Positions 37,038 through 48,072 of a stretch of 64,000 bases of DNA are shown here, in pieces. How positions within the stretch are numbered: position 1 is the stretch's first letter; every line of letters begins with the position of its first letter. The notes below the pieces were generated by a model, which saw only the letters and a list, made by a program, of their open reading frames with translations, made no database searches and was not told the DNA's origin. This stretch comes from Stratiformator vulcanicus (lineage in GTDB: Bacteria > Planctomycetota > Planctomycetia > Planctomycetales > Planctomycetaceae): positions 4,769,113 to 4,833,112 of the forward strand of contig NZ_CP036268.1 in the NCBI RefSeq assembly GCF_007744515.1, in the 5' to 3' direction. The position numbers and the translations under genes were made by a program.

Positions 37038-38306
37038 ATGAATCTCGCCCTCGTGATCCTTTCGCTCGCCGCGCTCGGCGAGGTGGCCTGGCCCGAATTT
37101 CTCGGCCCGTCGTCAGAGCAGGTCGATCCCGCATCGATCCCTGTTGCGTGGTCGCCGGATGAAAATCTCGCATGGTCGGCCGACCTTCCGGGTTATGGCC
37201 AGTCGAGTCCGGTCGTCTGGGGCGAAATTGTTTATGTCACGACGATCGAGGGGCCGAACAAGGAGACGAATCATCTGACCGCGCTGAATCTATCGGACGG
37301 CGGAGAGTTGTGGCGACACTCTTCGGAGTCATCGATGCCGGTAAAGAACTCGTATTATGTCAGCCGGGCTGCTCCGACGCCGGTTGTTGACGCCGGCGGA
37401 GTGTATGCGTTTTGGGAAAGCGGCGACCTTGTTGCTCTCGATCACGACGGCGAGCAACGGTGGAAGATGTCCCTCACCGAAACGTACGGGCCGATCAAAA
37501 ATCGCTTCGGATTGGGCGGCTCGCTGATTCAGACCGATGCAGCGGTGATCGTGCTCGTGGACGACACCGAGGGCGGCTACATCGCTGCTTTTTCCAAGGC
37601 GACCGGCGAAGTCTCATGGAAGACCGACCGCACGAAGCGGATGAGTTGGGCTTCGCCCGCCCTGATTGAGGTTGATGGCACCGCGATGGTGGTCGTAAGT
37701 TCGGAAGGCTCGATCGACGGTTACGACCCCGCAAGCGGAGAGCAGCTTTGGACGTTGGATGGACTCAGCGGCAACACTGCCGCCAAGCCGTATGTCTTCG
37801 GGGACGGCAAGCTTCTGATCGGGGCATCCGCCGGGCGTGGCGGAAGAGATGCCGGTGCGCGTGACTCCAATTTGGCACTCTCGATTACCAAGGCCGGGGA
37901 CGAATGGGAGCCGGAGATTCTCTGGCGAGCCGACGGAGCGTTGACGACGTTCGCCACCCCGACCGCCCATGCGGGCTACGCTTATTGGGTCAATCGCGTC
38001 GGCGCGCTTTATTGCATCAATGTCGAGACGGGTGAACTCGCCTACCGGGAGCGGATCGCGAACAGTTGCTGGGCCACGCCGATCGGCTTGGGCGACCACG
38101 TCTACATCTTCGGGAAAGACGGCGTTACCACGGTGCTTCGAGCCGGGCCGGAATTCGAAGTGCTTGCTGAAAACCGCGTCTATGAAGCGGAATCAGGCGG
38201 CGAAGACACGTCCCGCTTCGCCAAGCCGATTCAATACGCGGCCGCAGTCGTTGATGACTCGCTGCTCATCCGAACCGGCCGGACGCTCTATTGCGTAAGG
38301 AAATAA
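37038..38306 (+). CDS. PQQ-like beta-propeller protein
   Basis: 422 aa. Repeated propeller blades of the BamB/PQQ-dehydrogenase type: WSADLPGYGQSSPVVWGEIVYV, LVALDHDGEQRWKMS, YIAAFSKATGEVSWKTDRT, SIDGYDPASGEQLWTLDG, LYCINVETGELAYRERIANSCWATPIGLGDHVYIFG. Each has the A-x-D-x-x-T-G-x-x-x-W pattern. A weak hydrophobic N-terminus (LALVILSLAALGEVAWP) may be a signal peptide. No quinoprotein dehydrogenase residues stand out, so it may be structural. Two further members of this family lie in the window. Confidence 0.85.
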   Translation: MNLALVILSLAALGEVAWPEFLGPSSEQVDPASIPVAWSPDENLAWSADLPGYGQSSPVVWGEIVYVTTIEGPNKETNHLTALNLSDGGELWRHSSESSMPVKNSYYVSRAAPTPVVDAGGVYAFWESGDLVALDHDGEQRWKMSLTETYGPIKNRFGLGGSLIQTDAAVIVLVDDTEGGYIAAFSKATGEVSWKTDRTKRMSWASPALIEVDGTAMVVVSSEGSIDGYDPASGEQLWTLDGLSGNTAAKPYVFGDGKLLIGASAGRGGRDAGARDSNLALSITKAGDEWEPEILWRADGALTTFATPTAHAGYAYWVNRVGALYCINVETGELAYRERIANSCWATPIGLGDHVYIFGKDGVTTVLRAGPEFEVLAENRVYEAESGGEDTSRFAKPIQYAAAVVDDSLLIRTGRTLYCVRK

Positions 38307-38330
38307 ATCGGCATTCGGCGGCGATCGAAA

Positions 38331-38771
38331 CTAATCGTTCTGCCCGGGCATCAACGGAAGCAGTTCGATCTTTTGCTCGCAAAAGCGGCATGCGACGACC
38401 TGCCCCACGTATTTGAAGTTGATCCGCAGCGTCTTCTCGCAATGGGGACAATGCACATATCCCACCCGGAATTCACTCGGCGGCTTCCGGAGGTCAACCT
38501 TCGCTCCGCATAGCTTGCACGCGATCTTCGTTCCGACATATCGCCCGTTGACCCTTAATTCGCGATGGCAGCTTTCGCACTCGTGATAAATGCCGCGGGC
38601 CGCCACCTCGGCGTGCTCTTTGATTTCTTTTAGCGGGACGAACGCCGGAATCTCGACCGTATCACAATCGAGATCGGTGTTGAGCATCGCGCGGCAATTG
38701 CGGCAGCGGACCATGCGTGCCGGCATGTCTTCGCCGCATTCAGGGCAGGCTCCCCCGGGCCAAGCGGGCAT
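38331..38771 (-). CDS. Small protein with several zinc ribbons
   Basis: 146 aa. Three to four CxxC pairs: GACPECGEDMPARMVRCRNCRAM (1-29), ECESCHRELRVNGRYVGTKIACKLCGAKV (about 65-93) and HCPHCEKTLRINFKYVGQVVACRFCEQKI (about 108-137). The latter two are near-duplicates with the shared core LRxNxxYVGxxxACxxC. No other domain. Zinc binding is certain in kind; partner and role unknown. It converges on the upstream PQQ gene (24 bases apart). Confidence 0.75.
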   Translation of the reverse strand: MPAWPGGACPECGEDMPARMVRCRNCRAMLNTDLDCDTVEIPAFVPLKEIKEHAEVAARGIYHECESCHRELRVNGRYVGTKIACKLCGAKVDLRKPPSEFRVGYVHCPHCEKTLRINFKYVGQVVACRFCEQKIELLPLMPGQND

Positions 38772-38850
38772 GACAGGTTCCTCAATACGACCAAAATCAA
38801 ATTCAACGACGTCAGCCCGCGGCCTACTCAGGATAACACGACAGAAGACA

Positions 38851-40149
38851 TTAGTCTTGGCCGGGCAGACACATCAGCCGATGGAACGTCCGCAAAAAGA
38901 GCTTATTATTCGCAACCGCGGGGGTCGAATAGCTCGGGTCGCCCAAGGCCGTCCGACCGAGCAACTCGAATCGGTCGGACGCGGAAACCACGTACGCCGT
39001 GCCGTCCTCGCTCATCGCACACAACCGACCGTCGATGCAGACGGGCGAGCCGCTGAACGCCGCACCGGGCAGACGTTCGATCCAGAGACGACGAAAGTCG
39101 GTCGCGTCGAGACAGACGATGATTCCGCCGTCGGTCCACAGGAACAGTTTGCCGTCGTAGTAAACCGGAGTCGGAACATAGGGCAGTGAGCGCGTCATTT
39201 CCTTCACGATCGAACCGGCTTTTCGGTCTCCCTTGCCGTACGGGTCGATCGCCAGAAAATCCTTTCCGCCACCGCCCTGCCCAGCCGTTTGGATCACGAA
39301 GTCACCGGCCAGGATCGGGCTGCCGACGACCCGCTGCCGGAACCCGCGCGTCGACCAGACTTCTGAACCATCAGCCACGTCGACGGCCGTCACACCCGAG
39401 GCGCTGCTGGAGAGAACCACTTGCTTGCGGCCGTTCCGCTCAATCATCAACGGCGTTGAGTAAGCGGTGTGCCCGGAAGCCCGGTCGAGCTTCCAACGGA
39501 CCTCGCCGTCGAACTTCGAGAAGGCGTACGTTGCACTCGGTCCCAATTGGTCATTCGTCACAATGACGAGATCACCCACCAGCAATGGCGACGCGCCGTG
39601 TCCGTGCTTGCTGTCGAACGGCCCGACGTCTTGCCGCCACAACAGTTCGCCATCGTGATCGAATGCGGAGACGACGAATTGCTCCGTATCGGCGAACGTC
39701 GTGCAGACGACGTCGGCATCGACGGCGGGCGATCCGGAGGCCCAACTGTTTTTCTGGTGCAGATGATTTGAATCGAGGTTGAGGTCGACCGACCAGATGG
39801 ACGCACCGGTGGCGATGTCGATCGCGATCAATCGGCGATCGCGGCCGTCGTTCGTGGCCGTGTTGAGGAACAGGCGATCCCCCCACACGACCGGCGACGA
39901 ATGGCCCACCCCTTCGATTTCGACGTTCCACAAGTAGTCTTCGGCAGCCCATTTGCTGGGGATGGTTGTTCCACTGACGACACCGGCGCCATCCGGTCCA
40001 CGAAATCGCGGCCAATGTTCGGCCGCCGAGGCTTGGGCGGGGTAGGCAATAAGGACGATCATTCCCAGCGCAACAGCGAATTGGACTGATTTAGAGATAG
40101 GAATCGCGCGACCGAACAGGGCACTTCGCAGAGCCGAAATTGATGTCAT
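38851..40149 (-). CDS. PQQ-like beta-propeller protein, secreted
   Basis: 432 aa with a signal-like hydrophobic stretch (about 22-43, VQFAVALGMIVLIAYPAQASAAE). Propeller blades repeat the G-x-x-x-W pattern: WNVEIEGVGHSSPVVWGDRLFL, LIAIDIATGASIWSVDLNLDS, VSAFDHDGELLWRQDVGPFD, YAFSKFDGEVRWKLDRASGHT, VTAVDVADGSEVWSTRGFRQRVVGSP and IVCLDATDFRRLWIERLPG. It is a paralogue of 37038-38306 and 57016-58413. ATG at 40149, divergent from the sigma54 activator gene. Confidence 0.85.
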   Translation of the reverse strand: MTSISALRSALFGRAIPISKSVQFAVALGMIVLIAYPAQASAAEHWPRFRGPDGAGVVSGTTIPSKWAAEDYLWNVEIEGVGHSSPVVWGDRLFLNTATNDGRDRRLIAIDIATGASIWSVDLNLDSNHLHQKNSWASGSPAVDADVVCTTFADTEQFVVSAFDHDGELLWRQDVGPFDSKHGHGASPLLVGDLVIVTNDQLGPSATYAFSKFDGEVRWKLDRASGHTAYSTPLMIERNGRKQVVLSSSASGVTAVDVADGSEVWSTRGFRQRVVGSPILAGDFVIQTAGQGGGGKDFLAIDPYGKGDRKAGSIVKEMTRSLPYVPTPVYYDGKLFLWTDGGIIVCLDATDFRRLWIERLPGAAFSGSPVCIDGRLCAMSEDGTAYVVSASDRFELLGRTALGDPSYSTPAVANNKLFLRTFHRLMCLPGQD

Positions 40150-40369
40150 GTTTGGAAACTCTTGAGTAAAGACCGCGGAAGGAATTGCAAGCGGCGGTTG
40201 TCGAAGTTGCTGTCAAAGATGCCGTGTTCGTCATCGCCAAATGGGGCAATGATCATCATGGAAACTGCCCGGCGAGTCCATCGTATCGGATTAGGCGCAT
40301 CGGATCGCCTCTTTTGCGTACAATTGGCGTCAGCTTGGTCCCAGACGCTCGACAGCGTATTTTGTCAAC

Positions 40370-42361
40370 ATGGGCGGGATAAGTGAAACTGACATGCGGA
40401 CACGGGAACACCTAGCGCAGGATCATGCGTATCTCGTCGTGCGCAGCGGCGCGAGTTGGCGCGACGTCTATCGGCTCGAGCCGGACCGGGTCCTCACGGT
40501 CGGACGCGCCGCCGAAAATCGCATCGTTCTCGCCGACGAAATGTGCAGCCGGCGTCACTGCGAGATCTACGGTCAGGCCGAGCAATGGAAGGTCCGTGAC
40601 CTCGATAGTCGAAATGGGACGGAGGTCGACGGCAAACCGATCATCGAACTGGAACTGTCCGAAGGCAACGTCATTCAGATCGGCAGCACCGAGCTGATGT
40701 TTTCGTTCGATCTCGGGCGGATCGAGGCGGCACGCAACGGCGAAGATCAGCAATCGGCCACGATCACCGCTACTGGTCCGGAGATTCTCGATCGGCGAAA
40801 GGTCACCAGTTACCTGTCGCTCGAAGACTTGGAGCGTGCCGAAGACCTCGCGCGGCTCGGGGAGGATTTGGCGAGCCTGTATCGCCTGGCACTCAGCATG
40901 GCCGAGGTGGACGATATCTCCGACCTCGGACGGCGCGTCCTCGATCAACTCTGCAAGCGAACCGGGGCGGAGATCGGCGCGTTACTAATCACGAAGAAGT
41001 CGTCGCTCGACCTGCCACGCCTCAAGGTGCCCAACGACTTCGATTTGACCGCGTTTCACTCTGCCGATGGCGATCAGCCGAATCTGTCGCATTCCGTCTC
41101 CGAGATCGTACTCGACAGCGACGAAGCCGTGCTCGCTAACGATCTCGCCGACGACAGTCGACTCTCCGATCGAGACAGCCTTGGTGAATTACGGGCGCGG
41201 GGCGTGATTTGTGCGCCGATGCGGTGGGACGAAAAGACTTACGGGCTCGTCCACCTCTACACGATGAATCCGCAAATTCGATTGGGCACCAATGACCTCG
41301 ACTTCACGTTGGCCGTTGCCAACCAATTGGCGATCGTCGTCAATCAGAAGCACGAGCGAGACCGCCTGACGCTGAACCTGACTCGGGCCGAAAGCGAAAA
41401 TCGAAACCTCAAGCAGCAGCTTCGATCTGAGACCGAGATCATCGGCGACAGCCCGCCGATGCAGCAGCTTAAGACCGAGATTGCTCGGGTCGCTCCGACC
41501 GAGGCGACGGTCCTCGTGCGGGGCGAAAGCGGCGTTGGCAAGGAACTGGTCGCACGGGCCCTGCACGCCGGCAGCGGCCGCGCTAGCGGCCCGCTCGTCT
41601 GCCTCAACTGCGCGGCTCTCGCCGAGAGCCTATTGGAAAGCGAACTCTTCGGACACGAAAAAGGGGCCTTTACCGGCGCGACGGCCAAGAAAGCGGGTAA
41701 GTTCGAACAAGCCGACGGCGGGACGCTCTTTCTGGACGAAGTCGGCGAAATGCCCATGTCGATTCAGGCGAAGTTCCTGCGAGCGATGGAGGGACACGCC
41801 TTCGAACGGGTCGGCGGAAGCCGCCCGATCTCGGCCGATGTGCGGATCGTGGCGGCGACCAATCGCGATCTTGAAACAGCCGTGCGCGAGGGAGACTTTC
41901 GCCGAGACCTCTACTTTCGCCTCAATGTGGTCATCGTCACGGTGCCTCCACTGAAGCGACGAACAGGCGACATCGACATTCTAGCCCGGCACTTCGTGCA
42001 AAAGTTTTCGATGCGCAGCGACCGCGTGATTCGCGGCTTGACCAAATCGGCGGTCGAGTTGCTGCGGCACCATTCTTGGCCCGGGAACGTGCGAGAGCTT
42101 CAAAATACAATCGAACGTGCTGTCATCCTGTGCGAGGGGGACGAGATCGCTGACACCGATCTGCAACTCATGCCGCTCGATCAGGAAGAGGTCTCAACCG
42201 ATACCGCAGAGTTCGCACCCGTTTCGCTTGCGGAAGTGGAGCGCCGACACATTCTGGCGACGCTCACGTCGACCGACGGCAACAAATCGAAGGCCGCCCA
42301 GATCCTCGGCATCGAACGTTCGACACTCGATCGCAAACTCAAGCGATATCGCGACGGTTAA
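40370..42361 (+). CDS. Sigma54-dependent activator with FHA and GAF domains
   Basis: 663 aa (an ATG at 40394 is also possible; neither has a good ribosome site). FHA domain at about 25-105 ([35 protein letters not shown]), binding a phospho-Thr partner. A GAF domain follows (about 160-325). The AAA+ domain has Walker A GESGVGKE, the sigma54 loop GAFTGAT and Walker [13 protein letters not shown]. It ends in a Fis-type helix-turn-helix ([23 protein letters not shown]). No response-regulator receiver, so it is likely switched by phosphorylation of a Ser/Thr-kinase target rather than by a histidine kinase; FHA plus the window's Ser/Thr kinase would fit. Confidence 0.93.
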   Translation: MGGISETDMRTREHLAQDHAYLVVRSGASWRDVYRLEPDRVLTVGRAAENRIVLADEMCSRRHCEIYGQAEQWKVRDLDSRNGTEVDGKPIIELELSEGNVIQIGSTELMFSFDLGRIEAARNGEDQQSATITATGPEILDRRKVTSYLSLEDLERAEDLARLGEDLASLYRLALSMAEVDDISDLGRRVLDQLCKRTGAEIGALLITKKSSLDLPRLKVPNDFDLTAFHSADGDQPNLSHSVSEIVLDSDEAVLANDLADDSRLSDRDSLGELRARGVICAPMRWDEKTYGLVHLYTMNPQIRLGTNDLDFTLAVANQLAIVVNQKHERDRLTLNLTRAESENRNLKQQLRSETEIIGDSPPMQQLKTEIARVAPTEATVLVRGESGVGKELVARALHAGSGRASGPLVCLNCAALAESLLESELFGHEKGAFTGATAKKAGKFEQADGGTLFLDEVGEMPMSIQAKFLRAMEGHAFERVGGSRPISADVRIVAATNRDLETAVREGDFRRDLYFRLNVVIVTVPPLKRRTGDIDILARHFVQKFSMRSDRVIRGLTKSAVELLRHHSWPGNVRELQNTIERAVILCEGDEIADTDLQLMPLDQEEVSTDTAEFAPVSLAEVERRHILATLTSTDGNKSKAAQILGIERSTLDRKLKRYRDG

Positions 42362-42681
42362 CAAAACGACGTATCTCGATGTTTGCCAAACTGAACAGGA
42401 CAAATGCGTCGAGATGCCGCATCGCACCCTACTTTTCTGAACTTTCCGCTAGTAATTTGCCGGAAAGTTATTGACCCGTTTGAAATTCCGGCGAGAATCG
42501 GCGCGTTAAAGAACGAAAGCCGCCTTGGCTGGTCCTGCCACATCAGAGACTCCCTGTCGTTTGTTTGGGAGCCTCCGTGTCTTATTTAACGGGCTGACCG
42601 CGAGTTCATCACTCGGCGTGTATCGCCGTCTGGACTTCGAGGCGCTTCGATTCGATTTTCGCTGGTTCTAGGAGTACGGAT
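42362..42681. promoter_or_regulatory. Promoter region of the small acidic protein
   Basis: No coding gene in these 320 AT-richer bases. A 9-bp inverted repeat (42440-42448 with 42461-42469, AACTTTCCG arms, 12-base spacer) abuts a sigma70-like promoter: TTGACC at 42471-42476, 16-base spacer and GAGAAT at 42493-42498. A further stem (42546-42575, CTCCC with GGGAG, outer GAG with CTC) lies in the leader. The inverted repeat looks like an operator. This is a pattern reading only. Confidence 0.45.
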
Positions 42682-42966
42682 ATGTCTTTTACGTTCGATG
42701 AAGAAGTTGAAGGTCAGCAGAGTGAATATTTGGAGCACCCTTCGGACGAATATGATTTTCTGACCGAAGAGGATTTCCTGGCCATGGGAATCGATCCGAC
42801 GATGCCGACCGAAGCAAAGCCCGGGTCTGAAGACAAGGTTCTGATGTTGGCTGCCCGTTATGCAGCCGGCTTGCCTCTGTGGCACGATTGCGACCGATAT
42901 GATCACGGACCGGCGGTTTTTGACCCCTCAATGCTTGAATTTGCGGCTCAGGATGACGCCAAATAG
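42682..42966 (+). CDS. Small acidic protein of unknown function
   Basis: 94 aa, strongly acidic (FDEEVEGQQSEYLEHPSDEYDFLTEEDF) and without signal or membrane helix. The C-terminal half has a Trp-His-Asp-Cys run (AGLPLWHDCDRYDHGP). An AGGAG ribosome site lies eight bases before the ATG and a very strong terminator follows, so the gene looks real and separately controlled. No family recognised. Confidence 0.7.
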   Translation: MSFTFDEEVEGQQSEYLEHPSDEYDFLTEEDFLAMGIDPTMPTEAKPGSEDKVLMLAARYAAGLPLWHDCDRYDHGPAVFDPSMLEFAAQDDAK

Positions 42967-42996
42967 TTGAGCAAACGCCGTTCCAAGACGAATCGC

Positions 42997-43033
42997 AAAA
43001 GGCCCCGAAGGTCGCTGACCTTCGGGGCCTTTT
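42997..43033. terminator. Strong bidirectional terminator
   Basis: A perfect 17-bp stem (42997-43013 with 43017-43033) with a GCT loop, flanked by A/T runs on both sides. It sits between the stop of the small acidic gene and the end of the convergent greA, and can serve both. Confidence 0.92.
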
Positions 43034-43102
43034 ATTTCAATTTCGCGGCGATGCCGTAGTCAATCGCTCGATTTTGACTCGCATCAAAAGCAGACGGCCG
43101 CG

Positions 43103-43585
43103 TCACTCAGCCGGTTCGATTTTGACGATCTCGAGCCGCAATGTGCCGGTCGGAATCTCTGTCTCGGCCTGATCGCCCACCTTCTTGCCTTCGAGCGCCT
43201 GCGCGATCGGGCTACTTGTGAGAATCTTCATCGGCTCGGCGGAATAGTCCTCTTCGCCCGGCCCGACGAGTTCGTACTGTTCTTCTATATCGTCCGACAG
43301 GTCTTTGACCGTCACGATCGTTCCGAAACCGACCACGTCCTTCGGCAGGTCTTCCTTCTTGACGATCACGCAATTGGAGAGTCGGCTCTTCAACTGGTAG
43401 ATCTTGGCCTGCAGCATCCCCTGCTGTTCTCGCTGGCCATGATATTCCGCATTCTCGCTCAGATCGCCTTCTTCGCGGGCGACTTTGATCGCCTCGCGGA
43501 CCTGCGGCATCTCGACTTCTTCGAGCTGTTTGATCTCGGCCAGAATCTTGTCGTAGCCAGCTTGGGTGATCGGTTGTCGGTCCAT
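43103..43585 (-). CDS. greA: Transcription elongation factor GreA
   Basis: 160 aa from the ATG at 43585. The N-terminal coiled-coil hairpin (about 1-75: [50 protein letters not shown]) has the tip acidic pair in [11 protein letters not shown], which enters the RNA polymerase channel and stimulates transcript cleavage. The C-terminal FKBP-like domain follows ([42 protein letters not shown]). A longer frame to 43672 adds 29 basic residues without support. Confidence 0.95.
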   Translation of the reverse strand: MDRQPITQAGYDKILAEIKQLEEVEMPQVREAIKVAREEGDLSENAEYHGQREQQGMLQAKIYQLKSRLSNCVIVKKEDLPKDVVGFGTIVTVKDLSDDIEEQYELVGPGEEDYSAEPMKILTSSPIAQALEGKKVGDQAETEIPTGTLRLEIVKIEPAE

Positions 43586-43728
43586 AAGTACGCCCTCGCA
43601 ATACAGAATCGCCACGTCCGGATTTTCCGGCGGGCGAAAAGAAAGACGGGCCGCACGTCGTCGGCCCGTCACTTCATTTTGAACAGCGAAACATTATATC
43701 AACGCCGCGAGACGTTTCGCCAGCGTAA

Positions 43729-44868
43729 TCAGCCCGCAACGTCGGTCCAGCAACGCTCCTTCGCACTGTGGAGCACTGCATCGCAAACCTGCTGGGTCTC
43801 CAGAGCATCCCGGAACGTCGGACCGGCGGCCTCGCCGGTTTCGAGGCTCTTCAGGAAGTCCGCCACCTGATGGATGAAGGTGTGCTCGTACCCGATGCAT
43901 AGTCCGGGGACCCACCAGTGATCCATGTAAGGCATGTCACCATCAGTGATGTGAACCGTCCGCCAACCACGGACGACCGAGTCGTCGCTGTGGTCGAAGT
44001 ACTCCAGTCGGTTCAGATCGTGCAGGTCCCAGCGGATAGATGCCTTTTCGCCATTGATCTCGAACGTGTAAAGCGCCTTGTGCCCGCGGGCGTAACGGGT
44101 CGACTCGAACAGCCCCAGCGAACCGTTGCCGAAGTGGCACAGAAACGCACAGGCATCGTCGATCTTCACCGCTTCCATTTTTCCGGTCAGGTTGTGCATC
44201 CGCTCTTTGACGAAGGTCTCGGTCATCGCGGAGACATCGGTGATCGAGCCGTTGAGCCAAATCGCGGTGTCGATGCAGTGGGCCAGCAGGTCGCCGGTCA
44301 CCCCACTCCCGGCGGCTTCGGCATCGAGTCGCCACAGCGCCGCCCCGCCCTGCGGTAAGTCCGCGTTGATCGTCCAGTCCTGCAGGAAGTTGGCGCGATA
44401 GTGGAATATCTTGCCGAGACGACCTTCGTCGATGAGTTGCTTGGCGAGCGTGACGGCCGGGATGCGGCGATAGTTGTACCAAACGATATTGGGGACACCG
44501 GCCTTCTCGACCGCCTCGCACATCTTCTCCGCTTCTTCGGAATCAATGGCCAACGGCTTTTCGCACAGGATCGTCTTGCCCGCTTCTGCGGCAGCGATCG
44601 CCGGTCCACTGTGCAGGTTGTTCGGCGTGCAGATATCGATCGCGTCGATGTCATTCCGCGCGATCAACTGCTTCCAGTCGGTCTCGACCGATTCGTAGCC
44701 CCATTGATCGGCAAAGGCCTGTGCCTTCTCCTTATCCCGCCCGCAGACAGCCTTCTTCACCGGCTTATACTCGGTGTCGAAGAAATGGCTGACTTGTGAG
44801 TAAGCGTTCGAATGCGTCCGGCCCATAAAGCCGTAACCGATCAGGCCGATGTTGAGTGGTTTAGACAT
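43729..44868 (-). CDS. Gfo/Idh/MocA family oxidoreductase
   Basis: 379 aa. NAD(P)-binding N-terminus [17 protein letters not shown], then [33 protein letters not shown], where the EKP Lys is the conserved catalytic residue. The C-terminal half is the beta-sheet substrate domain (HVGGAAL-type helix [16 protein letters not shown]). Substrate is a sugar or inositol derivative, not determinable from sequence. Other sugar genes lie upstream on the same strand (46397-49296) with two unrelated genes between. Confidence 0.93.
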   Translation of the reverse strand: MSKPLNIGLIGYGFMGRTHSNAYSQVSHFFDTEYKPVKKAVCGRDKEKAQAFADQWGYESVETDWKQLIARNDIDAIDICTPNNLHSGPAIAAAEAGKTILCEKPLAIDSEEAEKMCEAVEKAGVPNIVWYNYRRIPAVTLAKQLIDEGRLGKIFHYRANFLQDWTINADLPQGGAALWRLDAEAAGSGVTGDLLAHCIDTAIWLNGSITDVSAMTETFVKERMHNLTGKMEAVKIDDACAFLCHFGNGSLGLFESTRYARGHKALYTFEINGEKASIRWDLHDLNRLEYFDHSDDSVVRGWRTVHITDGDMPYMDHWWVPGLCIGYEHTFIHQVADFLKSLETGEAAGPTFRDALETQQVCDAVLHSAKERCWTDVAG

Positions 44869-44920
44869 GGTGTGGGTTCCCTATAGTGGCGAAAAAAAAC
44901 TCAATTGCGCGGCTGACAAA

Positions 44921-45484
44921 TCAGCGTGACGACTTCAGTTCCGCAAGCATGTTGCAGAGCATTGCTCCTTGCTCAATCGCATCGTCAAGTGCTTTGTGGG
45001 TGTGAGGCAACTTGTCGAACCAGCGTTTGGGCATGTTCCGTTTCGTCGAATTACGATAGTCCTTTCGGAGTAAGGCCATCGCAAGCGTCTTCATATCGAG
45101 CGCGGAGTGCGAAAACGGGCTGCGACCGACGAATCGAATGAGATACCAATAGACAAACAGGAAGTCGAAACCGGCCGGATAGGCCGCGAACACGGGCTTC
45201 CCCTCAAGGCTCTCGATCCAGCTCACATATCGATGCATTGCTTTGTCGGGAGGCTGCGGCTCGGTTCGACACGCGGCCCACGCGTCGGGCTGAGTTTTCC
45301 ACCACTTCATGGTGTCGGGATGTCCGCTTGCTCCATCAAGCAAATCGAGATTGACCTCGAAGGTGTTCACGAGCGACTTATCGGCAAGATACGCGGCGCT
45401 ACCGAGACTGAGCATTGAATGCGGGCCGGGGATGGGGCCGTCAGTTTCGACGTCAGTGCTGATGTAGATTTCGGGTTTAGGCAT
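44921..45484 (-). CDS. DEDD-type 3'-5' exonuclease
   Basis: 187 aa, a single DnaQ-like nuclease domain. Motif Exo I is STDVETDG (Asp11, Glu13), Exo II lies in the [17 protein letters not shown] region, and Exo III is [13 protein letters not shown] (His and Asp). It may act on RNA or DNA ends; it lacks the RNase T or oligoribonuclease hallmarks I would need to name it. The gene stands three bases from the DUF4058 gene on the same strand. Confidence 0.82.
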   Translation of the reverse strand: MPKPEIYISTDVETDGPIPGPHSMLSLGSAAYLADKSLVNTFEVNLDLLDGASGHPDTMKWWKTQPDAWAACRTEPQPPDKAMHRYVSWIESLEGKPVFAAYPAGFDFLFVYWYLIRFVGRSPFSHSALDMKTLAMALLRKDYRNSTKRNMPKRWFDKLPHTHKALDDAIEQGAMLCNMLAELKSSR

Positions 45485-45487
45485 GGT

Positions 45488-46270
45488 TCAATGTCGCAAT
45501 TTCGCAGCGCGCAGAACGCCATCCGCCCATGCGGCATCTTCGGCCTCGAGCGGCGGGTTCGGCTCTTCCGTATAGTCGATACGGTCTTCGTAAGGCCCCG
45601 TGTCGAAAGCAGCGTTGACGCAAACCTGCAGGTCAAGCACGACATCGGTGTCGCGAGCTCTGAGAGGAACCGGGATGCGCGGAAGGCGTTCGCGAACGCC
45701 GAGTAAGTAGAATTCGAAATCCTCGGACCCACGCCGCCCGATGTTGATTGCGTAGTCGTGCGCCTTGCTATTCTCGAAGACAGCCGGCGGCAGGTCGACG
45801 ATCGGCCGACCACCGCGAAGCAGGTCGACCTCGACCAAGTGAATGCCCGCCCGGCGGGTTTCTTTTTGCTTACGTCGGTAAAGCCTACGACCTTTCCCAC
45901 GGCTTTTATTTGCCGGACTAACAATCTCGATTCCCGATACGATTTGATTTCCATCCTTGGAATAAATTTCGATGTATGGCTGTCGGTACTCAATCTCGGT
46001 TCGAGCGACGCGGATCGGTTCATCGGCGTCGAGTACCGCCACGTTCGGCTCGCGCATCGTGGCGGGACGTCGCAGCACGGTCAGGTCGGGCAGGATTCGC
46101 TGGCCAGCCTCCGCGAGCCAGATGCGTTCTCCCACATCCGCGAAATAGCCGGCCGCTCTGAGCGGCATTTTGAGTTGGCGGAGAATTTCGACGATCAAGA
46201 CTTGATGAAAGCCAACCCAGTGAATCGGCGACTCCAAGTAGGGATCCATTCCCGGAAACGGACTCGGCAT
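45488..46270 (-). CDS. DUF4058 family protein
   Basis: 260 aa. The family opening MPSPFPGMDPYLESPIHWVGFHQVLIVEIL is complete, with the later ERLPRIPVPLRARDTDVVLDLQVCVNAAFD block. DUF4058 proteins are common in planctomycetes and cyanobacteria; function unknown. It is immediately upstream of the exonuclease gene, with a three-base gap, suggesting one transcript. Confidence 0.88.
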   Translation of the reverse strand: MPSPFPGMDPYLESPIHWVGFHQVLIVEILRQLKMPLRAAGYFADVGERIWLAEAGQRILPDLTVLRRPATMREPNVAVLDADEPIRVARTEIEYRQPYIEIYSKDGNQIVSGIEIVSPANKSRGKGRRLYRRKQKETRRAGIHLVEVDLLRGGRPIVDLPPAVFENSKAHDYAINIGRRGSEDFEFYLLGVRERLPRIPVPLRARDTDVVLDLQVCVNAAFDTGPYEDRIDYTEEPNPPLEAEDAAWADGVLRAAKLRH

Positions 46271-46396
46271 ATTTTAGCCTCTCACAGTCTCACCGGGCGA
46301 ACGGACGCATCGCCACCCGGCGTTTACCTCCGCCAGTTTATACGAAGAAGACCTTCGAGCCATAGAACTCTGTTTTCCTCAGCCGGGCATTGAATC

Positions 46397-47422
<1,026 letters not shown>

Positions 47423-47434
47423 TTTTTCTCCTAC

Positions 47435-47460
47435 CAAGGCGACGACATGTCGTCGCCTTG
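47435..47460. repeat. REP-like palindrome, downstream side of RAYT gene
   Basis: A perfect 26-base palindrome (CAAGGCGACGACA and its complement), five bases past the RAYT stop and four bases from the Shine-Dalgarno site of the next gene. It is nearly identical to the palindrome at 48033-48062, with two base changes in the middle. Confidence 0.9.
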
Positions 47461-47465
47461 ACGTG

Positions 47466-48008
47466 TTACTCAAAAGGTGATTTCCAATCGAAAACCGTCG
47501 CGCCCTGTTCCTCGTGTTTTTTCACATAGGCGACGGCGTTCAGGTACTCGCGCTCTGTCGGTTTCGACTTCATATGACAGCACCGGCTCCAGGCCCGCCC
47601 CGAGGTCATTCCTAAGGAGTGCAACTGTCGAGTCGCGGCTGCCTTGAGACGACCAACAGCCTTTCGGATTTCGAGTGAACCGAACTTGGCCAACAGGTGA
47701 GTGTGGTCTGACATGACCGCAATCACCGAGGGCTGTAACTCCATCGAACTGGATTCGTCATAGACTGCGGCGACAACAATCTGCTGTTCATTTTCCTCGA
47801 GATAGACAGGTTCCGCCGCCATCATCTGCTCAGCACTATAGTGCAGGTCCTCGTATCTCCTCGCCTCGTAGGTCTTTTCGTTATGTTTCGCATACCGCTC
47901 GGGCGGCGGCACGTACTCGCGCTTGCGCCATGTCTGAAAGCCGCGGGGGTCGCCAGGAAGCCACGTACCGTAGGTGGACCAAGTAACGAGCCACCACTTC
48001 CCGGTCAT
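47466..48008 (-). CDS. RAYT: IS200-like REP-associated tyrosine transposase
   Basis: 180 aa from the ATG at 48008, with an AGGA site about eight bases upstream. The HUH-nuclease fold of the Y1/IS200 family is recognisable: [20 protein letters not shown] at the start, then [17 protein letters not shown]. There the usual His-hydrophobic-His is His102-Thr-His104. The later helix [14 protein letters not shown] carries the likely catalytic Tyr161. Such enzymes cut and move REP hairpins rather than themselves. Here the gene is bracketed by almost identical palindromes (47435-47460 and 48033-48062), the REPtron arrangement. It separates two sugar-metabolism genes that are otherwise adjacent. Confidence 0.85.
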   Translation of the reverse strand: MTGKWWLVTWSTYGTWLPGDPRGFQTWRKREYVPPPERYAKHNEKTYEARRYEDLHYSAEQMMAAEPVYLEENEQQIVVAAVYDESSSMELQPSVIAVMSDHTHLLAKFGSLEIRKAVGRLKAAATRQLHSLGMTSGRAWSRCCHMKSKPTEREYLNAVAYVKKHEEQGATVFDWKSPFE

Positions 48009-48032
48009 TGGATTTTCCTCGAACGAATTAAA

Positions 48033-48062
48033 ACCAAGGCGACGACAAGTCATCGCCTTGGT
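48033..48062. repeat. REP-like palindrome, upstream side of RAYT gene
   Basis: A 30-base inverted repeat (10-bp arms ACCAAGGCGA with TCGCCTTGGT, 10-base centre CGACAAGTCA). Compared with the downstream copy it has A for T and A for G in the centre, but the arms are the same. It begins about ten bases after the stop of the cupin gene. Confidence 0.9.
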
Positions 48063-48072
48063 GAGATCGAAA

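Noticed and set aside
40150-40369. Sigma54 promoter in front of the PQQ gene or the activator
   Set aside because: No GG and GC pair with the right 10-base separation was found.
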